Origin: Sporosalibacterium faouarense
Lineage (GTDB): Bacteria > Bacillota > Clostridia > Tissierellales > VENL01
Direction: 5' to 3'
Assembly (NCBI RefSeq): GCF_016765695.1
Contig: NZ_JAETGO010000020.1
Coordinates: forward strand, 1-57,887
DNA length: 57,887 nucleotides
Numbering within the stretch: position 1 is the stretch's first letter; every line of letters begins with the position of its first letter. Shown piece after piece: positions 1-8,157 of the stretch. The notes beneath the pieces are model-generated. The model saw only the letters and a program-made list of their open reading frames with translations. It did no database searches and was not told the origin of the DNA. Made by a program: the position numbers and the translations under genes.

Positions 1-99
1 TAACATAGAAGGCACAGCTCTATGAAGCAGGAAAAATTCTTAGATAAGACTAAGAAGCCACCGTTTCTAAGTCGATAGGTGAAAGTGGTGGAGGTTCAC
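1..99 (+). mobile_element. Right end of an IS200/IS605-type (TnpB/omega-RNA) element, cut by the window edge
   Basis: The segment has the GAAGC-rich layout familiar from the 3' end of TnpB genes and their guide-RNA scaffold: CTATGAAGCAGGAA at 20-33, GAAGCC at 54-59, a hairpin with CCACC at 58-62 pairing to GGTGG at 87-91, and GTTCAC ending at 99. A near-identical plan (GAAGCC, hairpin, GTTCAC) closes the other edge of the window on the opposite strand. The transposase itself lies outside. That it is an IS605-group end is recognition of the pattern, not a database match; a few codons of TnpB could be included. Any guide sequence would start just after base 99. Confidence 0.5.
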
Positions 100-103
100 T
101 GAA

Positions 104-136
104 ATAACCAAGGATTATAAAATAATCCTTGGTTAT
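104..136. terminator. Perfect 15-bp hairpin between the mobile element and the aldo/keto reductase
   Basis: ATAACCAAGGATTAT at 104-118 is exactly complementary to 122-136 with a three-base loop. It lies 41 bases beyond the stop of the leftward reductase gene, so it probably ends that transcript. Neither strand has a long T run, so termination strength is uncertain. Confidence 0.55.
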
Positions 137-176
137 TAATATAACTTAAACTATATTTATTTTTATAATACAGTTT

Positions 177-1310
177 TTACGCAAGCTCTTTATGCGCTTC
201 TTTCAAATGCTCAATTATAGGTAAGTTTTGCGGACATTGAGCTTCGCAATTACCACACTCAACACATTTAGATGCATGTTTATCAGCTTTAGTCATTCTT
301 TGATATGTATCCTTTGATTCTTCAGGAATATCATACATATACATAGCGTTATAAGTACTGAAAATATTAGGGATAGCAATATCTTCTGGACATGGTATAC
401 AATATCCACATGATGTACAATCCACTTTGGTTTTACTCTTAATTATATCTTTAACGTCGTCTATTAAACTTATTTCCTTTTGAGATAGTGAGTTTACAAA
501 TGCATCCTCAGCAGTTTTTATATTTTCCTTTACTTGATCCATTGTACTCATGCCACTGAGAAGTAAAGAAACCTCTGGATGATTCCATACCCATCTTAGA
601 GCCCAATCTGCTGGCATTCTCGATGTTTCTGCCTTATCCCATATTTCCTTTATTTCCTTATTAGGTTCCTTAGCTAGCTTCCCACCCTTAAGAGGCTCCA
701 TAATTACTATTGCTAAATTCCTATCTGCAGCATATTTCATTCCTTCTATACCAGCTTGATAGTCTTCATCCATATAATTAAGTTGAATTTGTGCAAAAGT
801 CCAATCATATGCATCTACTATTTCTTTAAATAAATCCAATTCGTCATGAAAAGAAAAACCGGCATACTTAATCTTTCCATCTTTAATAGCTCTATCTAAG
901 AATGAAAAAACATCTAACTCTTTACACTTTTTCCAAGTGTTTTGATTTAATGCATGAACCAAGTAAAAATCAATATAATCAGTTTGAAGCTTTTCTAATT
1001 GTTCATCTAATAATTTATTGAAATCTTCATATTCCTCACACAACCAAATCGGCAGCTTAGTTGCAAGCTTAACTTTCTCTCTATACCCACCCTTTAAAGC
1101 TTCTCCTACAAATGGTTCACTCATTTTTTGATGATAAGGATACGCTGTGTCAATATAGTTTACACCATTATCAATGGCATAGTGAAGCATTGCTGTAGCT
1201 TCATCTTTATTAATCTTACTAGAATCTCCGTCAATTACAGGAAACCTCATACATCCAAATCCTAAAGCTGAAATCTCTAAATCTGTTTTTCCAAACTTTC
1301 TATATTGCAT
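177..1310 (-). CDS. Aldo/keto reductase with C-terminal ferredoxin domain
   Basis: The 377-residue cytoplasmic protein joins an aldo/keto reductase barrel (about residues 1-290) to a bacterial-type 4Fe-4S module (about 300-370). Seen in the barrel are the N-terminal GFGCMRFP strand, the catalytic-type segment YIDTAYPYH and the YIDFYLVHALN strand. The ferredoxin part has CTSCGYCIPCP and CVECGNCEAQCPQ, eight cysteines for two clusters. This is the COG1453 oxidoreductase type common in anaerobes; the substrate is unknown. The start is ATG with AGGGGG seven bases upstream. The gene stands alone, flanked by a hairpin at 104-136 and by its own upstream region with a TATAAT at 1356-1361. Confidence 0.93.
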   Translation of the reverse strand: MQYRKFGKTDLEISALGFGCMRFPVIDGDSSKINKDEATAMLHYAIDNGVNYIDTAYPYHQKMSEPFVGEALKGGYREKVKLATKLPIWLCEEYEDFNKLLDEQLEKLQTDYIDFYLVHALNQNTWKKCKELDVFSFLDRAIKDGKIKYAGFSFHDELDLFKEIVDAYDWTFAQIQLNYMDEDYQAGIEGMKYAADRNLAIVIMEPLKGGKLAKEPNKEIKEIWDKAETSRMPADWALRWVWNHPEVSLLLSGMSTMDQVKENIKTAEDAFVNSLSQKEISLIDDVKDIIKSKTKVDCTSCGYCIPCPEDIAIPNIFSTYNAMYMYDIPEESKDTYQRMTKADKHASKCVECGNCEAQCPQNLPIIEHLKEAHKELA

Positions 1311-1690
1311 TTTACAACCCCCTAGAATTTAATTCCTTTTATTAACATTTCCATCATTATACTAAATTGCACCTTATATTATGTACATATACACCTTATA
1401 TAATTATTCTTCGTGTGTCTAAATAATCCTTTTTTTTGATATTATATATTCACTCTCTAATATTTATATCTTACTATTTAATATGGTTATTTCATTACAA
1501 ATAATAGAATTTCAGTCATAATTATATCTTTTAGATTAAATCACCTTCCTTTTTCCTTATAAATCTTATAAAATATTTATTGATATACAAAGATTTATTA
1601 GATAAAAACACCAAAATTAAATCTATTTAGTTTTTATTTAGTATTAATGGGTAAAAATCATAAATATATATGTATTAAGGGAGGTATCAA
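1311..1690. promoter_or_regulatory. 380-bp divergent intergenic region with paired direct repeats
   Basis: This very AT-rich region separates two divergent genes. Reading leftward, a TATAAT-like -10 lies at 1356-1361. The sequence CACCTTATAT occurs twice, at 1370-1379 and 1392-1401, 22 bp apart or about two helical turns, just upstream of that -10, which suits an activator or repressor site. No clear -35 was seen. On the plus strand only the GGGAGG ribosome site at 1680-1685 is obvious; I saw no riboswitch-like structure. Confidence 0.3.
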
Positions 1691-2926
1691 ATGCTACAGG
1701 ATATATTTCAAATTATATTAAAGAGCGCTGAAAATGCATTTCTACAAGTTACCGTATTTGTAGGAGCTGTACTTCTAATATTTGGTTATATTAATTATAA
1801 GAAATCTGGAGCTTTTATTGAAGGAATTGAAAAGTCAAAAAAATGGCAGCCGATAATTGGAGCATTATTGGGACTTTCTCCTGGATGCGGTGGCGCAATA
1901 TTCGTAATGCCGCTATTCGTAAAAGGATCAGTCTCCTATGGAACTGTAATAGCAACACTAATCGCTACCATGGGTGATTCCGCCTTCGTAATAATTTCTA
2001 CACTACCTTTACACTATGCTTTAGTAAGTATAATATCCTTTATAGCAGCTATTATCACAGGTTATTTAGTTGATTATTTTAAGATTGGGGATATTTTGCT
2101 ATCTAGGATTAAAAAACTTTCTAAAGAAGAAAGAAATGAGATACACAGCAAAGCTGACCATATGCTTCTAAATATGGAGTGCAAGGATAATGTCAATTGC
2201 CATATAGGTCATGAAGAAGGAGATGAAGTAGACCTAGCTCTTCATCATAAAGCTAAAGGTCATCAAAAACTAGAAACAATAGGATATAAATTTACACATA
2301 AAGGTTTCTTATTCTATTGGGTTATGATTTCTCTTGGTCTAGTATTAGGTATTATGCTACTATTCCAAGTCGATGTTAACAGTTTCTCTATTCCAAATTT
2401 AGGTTCTATAATTGGTGTCTTTGGAACTATACTATCTATTGCTATGATGTTAATGGGAAAAAAGTTTATACAAGATGATACTCATGAAGAGACAGAGCTC
2501 AAGTCAATGTCATTAAAAGAAACTTTAATTCACAATGCTCAGGAAACTGCCTTTGTTGCAACATGGGTTTTTGTAGCATACCTGATATATGAAGTAGGTG
2601 TATACGGTTTAGGTGGAGGAAATTATGCTGCCGGTGAAGAGTTGATGAAAGGCTTTATGTCAAGTGCAGGACTTTTGGCAGTAATAGTAGGTGCATTAAT
2701 TGGTTTAATCCCTGGTTGTGGACCACAGGTAATTTTCGTTGCGTTGTTCACTAAAGGAATGGTTCCATTTGCAGCACTATTAGCTAATGCAATATCTCAA
2801 GATGGAGATGCATTATTCCCTCTATTAGCTATAGACCGAAAATCTTCACTCTGGGCTACAGTAATAACTACTGTTCCAGCCTTGATATTAGGAGTTATTG
2901 TTTACTTTATCGAGATAAATATATAA
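1691..2926 (+). CDS. Putative manganese/heavy-metal exporter (ArsP_2-like, 10-TM)
   Basis: The 411-residue integral membrane protein consists of two related halves. Each half has a PGCG signature followed by a conserved permease stretch: LSPGCGGAIFVMPLFVKG near residue 62 and LIPGCGPQVIFVALFTKG near residue 340. This internal repeat is typical of the putative manganese transporter / ten-helix heavy-metal exporter family (Pfam ArsP_2 type). The cytosolic loop at about residues 150-200 is rich in His, Cys, Asp and Glu (SKADHMLLNMEC, CHIGHEEGDE, LHHKAKGH), which suggests metal sensing or binding. The start is ATG after GGGAGG. It is monocistronic, with a strong terminator directly after the stop. 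The exact metal is inferred from the family only. Confidence 0.8.
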   Translation: MLQDIFQIILKSAENAFLQVTVFVGAVLLIFGYINYKKSGAFIEGIEKSKKWQPIIGALLGLSPGCGGAIFVMPLFVKGSVSYGTVIATLIATMGDSAFVIISTLPLHYALVSIISFIAAIITGYLVDYFKIGDILLSRIKKLSKEERNEIHSKADHMLLNMECKDNVNCHIGHEEGDEVDLALHHKAKGHQKLETIGYKFTHKGFLFYWVMISLGLVLGIMLLFQVDVNSFSIPNLGSIIGVFGTILSIAMMLMGKKFIQDDTHEETELKSMSLKETLIHNAQETAFVATWVFVAYLIYEVGVYGLGGGNYAAGEELMKGFMSSAGLLAVIVGALIGLIPGCGPQVIFVALFTKGMVPFAALLANAISQDGDALFPLLAIDRKSSLWATVITTVPALILGVIVYFIEINI

Positions 2927-2955
2927 AAGAAGTGGAGTCTTCCACTTCTTTTTTT
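2927..2955 (+). terminator. Rho-independent terminator of the metal exporter gene
   Basis: AAGAAGTGGA at 2927-2936 pairs perfectly with 2941-2950 around loop GTCT, followed by a T run to 2955. The leftward gene ending at 2999 could use the same hairpin in reverse, where it is followed by TTTT. Confidence 0.9.
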
Positions 2956-2998
2956 AATAAAGTCTTTTCCTCTATTTACTTTTTTACCTTTAATTTCA

Positions 2999-4363
2999 TC
3001 AATAATCTGCCTCGTTTATCTTTTTTCTACGATTCACAAAATATAAATATATAGACTCAAATGCCTCTGATGATATTTTGCCTATAATCCCTACAATTGC
3101 TGGATTCCCAGGTCTTAATAGAGTTACACCAAATATAGTTAAAGCTAATGCAATGAGATTCACTATCTTACCATTACTTACATATTTAGTCATATGCTTT
3201 TTCATTAATATACCCCAATAATATTGTCTTACAATAACTATCATAGGCAATAATGTCATTACTTTTAGAACATCTAATGACATATTACAAATCTCTTTTG
3301 ATACTCCAATCAAATTTTTTAATATATAGAAACCAATAGGTGTAAAACCTAATGTTGCTAATATTAAAGATGAAACAATTCCTAGATAAAGGGCAAATCT
3401 CTTTACTGGTTCTTTATCCTTTGATGATTCTATAAAATTTAATGGCACTTGATGAAACATCATTAATGGACTCACTATTGTTACCCCTAATCCCCATGCA
3501 ACTGCATATGTTGAGATAGCTACTTCTGGGCTTATAGTTCTAGCTAAGCCAGAATCTATTATGGGTTTTGCCAAGGATTTAATAAATGAAGTTATAACCA
3601 ATGGAGCAAAAAACGTAATTATCATCCTATAAGAAATTTCTCTTTTATATTCTTGGGATTTATTAAAAGTCAAGCGATCCATCATTCTAGGAATGTCCTT
3701 TATAGTAAACTTAACACCTAAGAGCATAACAATAGCTTCTGTGGCTATTGCCCCTAAGAACATAACTCCAGCTATTACTCCAGGTGGAAGAAACATCAGC
3801 TTGTCAATTGAAGTTACTATAATTACTACAAAAGCAACTCTTGCTATAGTGGCAATAGGTGTTAAAAATGTCATTCTAGATTTAATTGCTATCCCTTGCA
3901 TAAAATTCCTTAATGATACTGCAATAGGGAAAAACACAAATACTCGTAGAATAATTATAGCTTCATCTAATACTCTTCCCTCTACTCCCATAAATCTAGT
4001 GAAAATAAACTTAGCTCCTCCACTAAAAGCCAATACAGCAAACATAATTACTATAATAGAAACTAAAGATACAATAAATTTCTTAACTTTATAATAACTT
4101 TCACTATCATGTATTAAAGCAGCCATTGTCTGCCTTATCATTGTGGCAGGATTCTGTAACACCTGTAATAAGCTTTTAGCTATATTAAAACCTGCCATAT
4201 ATATTTCAGGTGAAGGTAACCTAGCTAAAGCTGCATTAAATAGGGAATGGGTAATACTGATTAAAAAGAAAGAAGCCGCTAAAGGTAAAAAGAAGAATAA
4301 TTGGTCAGCTATTGAAAGCTTAGATTTTTCTTCTTTACAGCTCTCTTTCGCTAAAGTTTCTAT
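2999..4363 (-). CDS. MOP-superfamily (MATE/flippase-like) multidrug or lipid transporter, apparent ATA start
   Basis: The reading frame encodes a 12-helix membrane protein of about 454 residues with the general look of MatE/MOP transporters. The first in-frame ATG (4196-4198) would remove an entire transmembrane helix (FFFLPLAASFFLISITHSLF), and no ATG, GTG or TTG lies upstream of it before the stop at 4382-4384. The only well-placed ribosome site, GAGGGTGATAGC, is followed by ATA at 4361-4363, so I place the start there. ATA starts are rare but known. If that is wrong, the gene has lost its start and is a pseudogene or is translated from 4198. The substrate cannot be told. Possible regulatory inverted repeats lie upstream. 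Confidence 0.7.
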   Translation of the reverse strand: METLAKESCKEEKSKLSIADQLFFFLPLAASFFLISITHSLFNAALARLPSPEIYMAGFNIAKSLLQVLQNPATMIRQTMAALIHDSESYYKVKKFIVSLVSIIVIMFAVLAFSGGAKFIFTRFMGVEGRVLDEAIIILRVFVFFPIAVSLRNFMQGIAIKSRMTFLTPIATIARVAFVVIIVTSIDKLMFLPPGVIAGVMFLGAIATEAIVMLLGVKFTIKDIPRMMDRLTFNKSQEYKREISYRMIITFFAPLVITSFIKSLAKPIIDSGLARTISPEVAISTYAVAWGLGVTIVSPLMMFHQVPLNFIESSKDKEPVKRFALYLGIVSSLILATLGFTPIGFYILKNLIGVSKEICNMSLDVLKVMTLLPMIVIVRQYYWGILMKKHMTKYVSNGKIVNLIALALTIFGVTLLRPGNPAIVGIIGKISSEAFESIYLYFVNRRKKINEADY

Positions 4364-4383
4364 GCTATCACCCTCTTTATTTT

Positions 4384-4657
4384 ATTTAACGGTTACAGTC
4401 TATTATAAATGAGAGTTTTATTCAATTTTGATAACCTTATCTATATTAGTCATTTATAGACTGTCAATTGTTTAAAAAGGTATTTCTTTCGGTTCCCTAA
4501 ATATACTCCCATTTCCTATATCATTTTAGCATGTCTATATTTATTCTAATAAACAAAATGGACATAGTCCTATAATACTATGTCTATTAGTACCTCTGTA
4601 CAAGCCACAGATAAAATAGTATAATAAATTTATAAGTAACGGGGGGGTAGGATAAAC
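4384..4657. promoter_or_regulatory. Divergent intergenic region with inverted repeats
   Basis: The 274-bp spacer between divergent genes holds two inverted repeats. CAGTCTATTATAAATGA near 4397 is partly complementary to TCATTTATAGACTG near 4450. GACATAGT at 4561-4568 pairs exactly with ACTATGTC at 4577-4584. The second lies about 70 bp before the rightward gene and may be an operator. Function is inference. Confidence 0.3.
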
Positions 4658-5074
4658 ATGGATACACCAATATCAAGACTTTTTAATTTGTTTTCCAATT
4701 GGATAGTTTATGTGCTAAGCTTATTAGCATGTGGGGGACTAGGTTACATCATCTATAATATAAATACTCATATCGGAATATTGGATATAAGTAGTTGGAA
4801 TACTTTTCTAAAGCTAGTAAAATCAAGTCCTCAAGAAGTGTTTTTAGTACTGGGATCGGCAATATTAATGCTCGCTTTATTAATACTTTTAATTCCAATT
4901 ACATTAAAAAAATTTGGAAAAATACATATTATAGTACCTGCTTTATTAATTATAGGAAATATAATAGGATATTATCTAGGATTCGGAGTTATAGTTTTTC
5001 TAATAAACATCTCTATATTAGTGCTTGCAGTTATAATAGTTGCTCTTTCTATTGCAATTTCTTTACCTAATTAA
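4658..5074 (+). CDS. Small hypothetical membrane protein (4 TM)
   Basis: I do not recognise a family. The 138-residue product has about four hydrophobic helices: near residues 14-34, 60-82, 90-108 and 112-135. There is a short soluble stretch (NTHIGILDISSWNTFLKLVKS) between the first two. The start ATG follows a G-rich site (GGGGGGGTAGGA). The gene is followed by its own terminator at 5102-5130 and is therefore a single-gene unit. It has no charged catalytic motif, so an integral-membrane role without known function is all that can be said. Confidence 0.7.
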   Translation: MDTPISRLFNLFSNWIVYVLSLLACGGLGYIIYNINTHIGILDISSWNTFLKLVKSSPQEVFLVLGSAILMLALLILLIPITLKKFGKIHIIVPALLIIGNIIGYYLGFGVIVFLINISILVLAVIIVALSIAISLPN

Positions 5075-5101
5075 GAGTTAAAATTTAATATTTAATGTTA
5101 T

Positions 5102-5130
5102 AGACTGGATTAATATCTAGTCTTTTTTTT
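5102..5130 (+). terminator. Rho-independent terminator of the 4658-5074 gene
   Basis: AGACTGGAT at 5102-5110 pairs with ATCTAGTCT at 5115-5123 (one G-T pair) around loop TAAT and runs into eight T. Confidence 0.88.
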
Positions 5131-5314
5131 ATGAACATACATTCGATATTTTTTCAAAAAACTCTTTACTTATCATTAGTTTTGGTATATAGTTTTATAT
5201 TAGTTGGAATTATTATTATTTTTGTTTTATTTTTAACTGCGGGGGTAAATAATTAAAAGCTTGAATTCATTATTATATTAACTAAGAGGATTAGCTAAAA
5301 GAGGTGGAATAATT

Positions 5315-5431
5315 ATGACAAGAATTATAAACAGATTAAAATACATACTAAGTTTTCCTAATAAGAAAAAGTCTAATTTATCTAATTATCTTATAAGTTA
5401 CAATATTAAAAAGACTACATATAATAGATAA
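5315..5431 (+). CDS. 38-aa basic small protein, unknown
   Basis: This small ORF starts with ATG seven bases after a strong ribosome site (AGAGGTGG) and ends 14 bases before a perfect 12-bp terminator, so it has its own complete transcription unit. The product is rich in Lys, Arg, Asn and Tyr (begins MTRIINRLKYILSFPNKKK) with no membrane helix after the short hydrophobic start and no cysteine. I recognise no family. A real small protein is likely from the signals; a small regulatory RNA that happens to hold an ORF is the alternative. Confidence 0.55.
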   Translation: MTRIINRLKYILSFPNKKKSNLSNYLISYNIKKTTYNR

Positions 5432-5445
5432 TATTCTCTTACATT

Positions 5446-5480
5446 AACAAGACCAGTACATAGTTCACTGGTCTTGTTTG
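5446..5480 (+). terminator. Rho-independent terminator of the 38-aa ORF
   Basis: AACAAGACCAGT at 5446-5457 is exactly complementary to ACTGGTCTTGTT at 5467-5478 with a nine-base loop, then TTGTTT. Confidence 0.85.
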
Positions 5481-5553
5481 TTTCATACGAAGTGGTTTTT
5501 TTATGAAAAGAGTTATATAATTAGATTAAATAAAGTTAAAGGGGGATTTCATA

Positions 5554-6183
5554 ATGTTAGTAAGAAAAGCTATGTTAAAAAGAAATGAATTAACGCTTTT
5601 AGAAGATGAAATGACTTTAAAACATGCTTTAGACGTTATCGAAGGCAAAGGTTTCTTATCATTACCAGTTACTCAGGAGAATGAGTTTGTTGGTACAGTA
5701 TCAATATATGATATCTATAGAAAATATTATAGGAATATAGAAACTAGAGAACAGTTTCTAAACTCAAAAATCAATGATTTTGTGAAAACTGATTATAAAA
5801 CTTTATCACCTTATGATCCTATTGAAGATGCAGCAATAATATTTGCTCAAAAAGACTATCCTTTTATTCCTGTTGTAGAAGAAGGAAAGTTTCAAGGTAT
5901 TGTAACTCAAAAAGAGATATTCAAATCCTACAGTGACTTATTTGATTTAAACAATAAAGTAGGAACTAGGGTTACAATTCAAGCTTATGAAATGAGGGGA
6001 ATACTAAGTAAGCTTACAAAGACTATTACAGATCAAGGTGCTAACATACTATCATTAGTTGTAAATGAAGTAGAGACAGCTATGAATATAAGAGAAATTG
6101 TAGTTAAATTTGAGGGAGCAGACAAAGAAAAGGTTATTAATGCCCTTGGTAAAGCAGGCTTCAAAATTCAAGAAACTAGATAA
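5554..6183 (+). CDS. CBS-CBS-ACT domain regulatory protein (AcuB-like)
   Basis: The 209-residue soluble protein has a CBS pair (about residues 1-55 and 75-130, with GFLSLPV and YPFIPVVEEGKFQGIVT strands) followed by an ACT-like domain (about 135-205, VTIQAYEMRGILSKLTKTITDQGANI). This order is found in the AcuB-like family of Firmicutes. CBS pairs bind adenine nucleotides and ACT domains bind amino acids, so a metabolite sensor is expected; the partner is not evident from the neighbours. The start ATG follows AAAGGGGG. The gene is monocistronic, with a terminator at 6211-6245. Confidence 0.85.
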   Translation: MLVRKAMLKRNELTLLEDEMTLKHALDVIEGKGFLSLPVTQENEFVGTVSIYDIYRKYYRNIETREQFLNSKINDFVKTDYKTLSPYDPIEDAAIIFAQKDYPFIPVVEEGKFQGIVTQKEIFKSYSDLFDLNNKVGTRVTIQAYEMRGILSKLTKTITDQGANILSLVVNEVETAMNIREIVVKFEGADKEKVINALGKAGFKIQETR

Positions 6184-6210
6184 TAAGTTGAAAATTAATA
6201 ACATAGTAAC

Positions 6211-6245
6211 AAAAGCTATCAAAAATTTGATAGCTTTTTCTTTTT
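6211..6245 (+). terminator. Rho-independent terminator of the CBS-ACT gene
   Basis: AAAAGCTATCAA at 6211-6222 pairs exactly with TTGATAGCTTTT at 6227-6238 and is followed by a T-rich tail. Confidence 0.88.
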
Positions 6246-6410
6246 TCATAATTCTAAGACCTTCGTCATAAGCTTTAGTTAAGAAACTATCTTTCATTAT
6301 TTATATAGAAATCTAAATTAAAACCTCTAAATCAAGAAATTAATATATAGGTTTGAAAATATATTTTTATAGAAATAATAGATATGTACTTTGCTTAAAG
6401 GAGATGTATT

Positions 6411-6755
6411 ATGAATTGGTCTTTCAGTAACTCAAAAAAGAAATACAATTTTTTTATGTTATTAATAATTATGATTATGACTTTTGACTATCTTATTTCA
6501 TATTGGGGCATTAAAATATTAGGTTATATTCAAGAGGCAAATCCTTTAATGATGCCCTTTATGGAATTACCCCTTTTAAAAGGCGTTTCTTTTCGTATAA
6601 TATATATTAGCCTTCTGCTATTAATTATAAAAGTTGCTTGTAATAAAACACAGTCCCCATACATATTTAATACTATACTAAGGCTTTTATTAATTGTGCA
6701 AATAATCCCTTATACAGTTCATATAGTCTGGATATATAAATATTTTATATACTAA
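6411..6755 (+). CDS. DUF5658-like small membrane protein
   Basis: The 114-residue protein has three or four helices. An Asp in the first helix (IMTFDYLIS) and the motif QEANPLMMPFME near residue 43 resemble the EANP signature of DUF5658 proteins. Function in that family is unknown. The start ATG follows AAAGGAGATG. Its last four bases overlap the last four bases of the leftward 57-aa germination gene, so the two genes converge tail to tail without an intergenic terminator. Confidence 0.7.
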   Translation: MNWSFSNSKKKYNFFMLLIIMIMTFDYLISYWGIKILGYIQEANPLMMPFMELPLLKGVSFRIIYISLLLLIIKVACNKTQSPYIFNTILRLLLIVQIIPYTVHIVWIYKYFIY

Positions 6756-6925
6756 CTACTTAACACACTTCGTAAAACAGGTATCAATACAATAGAAATT
6801 CCAAGTAAAGAAATAAACATCCCTGCGAATTTATTCCCTTCTTTCCACACAATTACTGCGAATGAGATTGTGTAGTATGCAAAGTATAAAAGAATTAATA
6901 ATGTTATCCATTTCACTTGTATCAT
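6752..6925 (-). CDS. GerKD-like 'D' subunit of the germinant receptor, 57 aa
   Basis: This short gene starts with an ATG that overlaps the TGA of gerAC (ATGA), preceded by AAAGGA, so it is translationally coupled to the receptor genes. The 57-residue product has two hydrophobic helices (WITLLILLYFAYYTISFAVI and FAGMFISLLGISIVLIPV) joined by a short polar loop (WKEGNK). Small two-helix D proteins of this size are encoded with some germinant receptors of Bacillus and modulate germination. Assignment as such a D protein is inference from size, topology and position. Confidence 0.75.
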   Translation of the reverse strand: MIQVKWITLLILLYFAYYTISFAVIVWKEGNKFAGMFISLLGISIVLIPVLRSVLSS

Positions 6926-8157
6926 TCCTTTATTTTATTAATATTAATCGGTTTAAGTTGCTTACCAAAGTTTGTTATCTGAACCTTGAAGTTAACCCTT
7001 ACATCTGCCTGTGGAAATTTATCTATCCAATTATAATCTTCAAATTCAGGTATAGTGAGAAACTCTTTTCTAGCAGATAATGACCATTGAAATATATCTA
7101 CCTTTAGTTCATTTTGAGCTTTTTTCACTAAGACCATTGAAGCCTCATTTAAATATCCCTCGATAGCCTTTGTAAGAAACTTTTGTTTTTCTTGGTCATC
7201 TACATAATCAATAAAGCTTCTCATTAATAATATTTGCATTTTCACTGGCGCTTCAACTGTTATTATAGGTTTAGATTGGCTCACATCTACTTTTATTTTG
7301 GGCTTTCCTTGCCTTAAAATTCTTGCCGTTAAATGCTTTTCCTTCTTATAGGGATCTGGATAAGTAGCATACCAACTGGTTGCCTCTGTATGGGGTCTTA
7401 AAAGAAGTGTAAGTCTATTTTCTTCTCCATTTATAGTTCCTATCATTCTTCCCTCTTTTATTACTGCTGCACCTATCATTTGTAAAGTATTACCACCAGT
7501 TTTATCTACCTCTCCTGCTTTATATTTATCCTCCATTCCATTTGCTTTTGTATCAGTTTTCCCTATTGTAGCATATATAGCTAAAAATCCGCCAGCATCC
7601 TCCTCTTCTCTTTGTAAAAATCTATTGATTGTTGATGCTGGAACTAATCCTGAAGCTTTCCACCTTTCATCCATAAGTTCATAATTCTTATGTGGTCTTG
7701 TTTCTAAAACTGGATTATTATTCCTTATAAAATCTTCTGCTCTTTCCTTACTTATAATTATATCCATTTGCCTTTTAATTTGAGGATCCCTAGTAACAGC
7801 TTCAAAAACCTCAAGAAATTTTTCACTCTTAGCTAGTTCTTCACTTATAATAAATGTTTTGGCATGGGAGAAAGTAACCCTTCTACTTACAGATACATTT
7901 GCTAATTCCCTAGCTGAAATTTTGTCTGGTGCAAGAACTGTTATAATTTCTGAAGCTGGCTCTCGCTCTGCATTTGCTCTATCAGAAGATCCAACCTGAG
8001 GATTTCCAATTTGATAAGTAATATAATAATTATCCCCTTCTCCCAAATCCATCCCTACTGCTACCACATAGGCTTGTTCCTCTAATTCTAAAGCGTCCCA
8101 GCAACCAGTTAAAAATAAAGATAAAATTAATAGTAAACTCATTTTTAAGAATCTCAT
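6922..8157 (-). CDS. gerAC: Spore germination lipoprotein, Ger(x)C family
   Basis: The 411-residue protein is the C subunit of a GerA-type nutrient receptor in the inner spore membrane. It begins with a lipoprotein signal (MRFLKMSLLLILSLFLTGCW; lipidated Cys at residue 19), and the WDALELEEQAYVVAVGMD segment typical of GerAC follows directly. Size matches the family. The start ATG overlaps the gerAB stop by four bases (ATGA), and the stop overlaps the start of the small D-type gene in the same way. The four genes therefore form one coupled operon expressed leftward, presumably by the forespore sigma factor. The germinant is unknown. Confidence 0.95.
   Translation of the reverse strand: MRFLKMSLLLILSLFLTGCWDALELEEQAYVVAVGMDLGEGDNYYITYQIGNPQVGSSDRANAEREPASEIITVLAPDKISARELANVSVSRRVTFSHAKTFIISEELAKSEKFLEVFEAVTRDPQIKRQMDIIISKERAEDFIRNNNPVLETRPHKNYELMDERWKASGLVPASTINRFLQREEEDAGGFLAIYATIGKTDTKANGMEDKYKAGEVDKTGGNTLQMIGAAVIKEGRMIGTINGEENRLTLLLRPHTEATSWYATYPDPYKKEKHLTARILRQGKPKIKVDVSQSKPIITVEAPVKMQILLMRSFIDYVDDQEKQKFLTKAIEGYLNEASMVLVKKAQNELKVDIFQWSLSARKEFLTIPEFEDYNWIDKFPQADVRVNFKVQITNFGKQLKPININKIKE

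Noticed and set aside
1500-1690. Manganese (yybP-ykoY) riboswitch upstream of the putative manganese exporter
   Set aside because: The region is almost pure A/T without the GC-rich paired elements of that riboswitch.
4143-4412. 89-codon rightward frame
   Set aside because: It is antisense to the N-terminal coding part of the MOP transporter once the ATA start is accepted.
5131-5256. 41-codon ATG frame coding for a hydrophobic peptide
   Set aside because: It begins inside the T tail of the preceding terminator and has no ribosome site.
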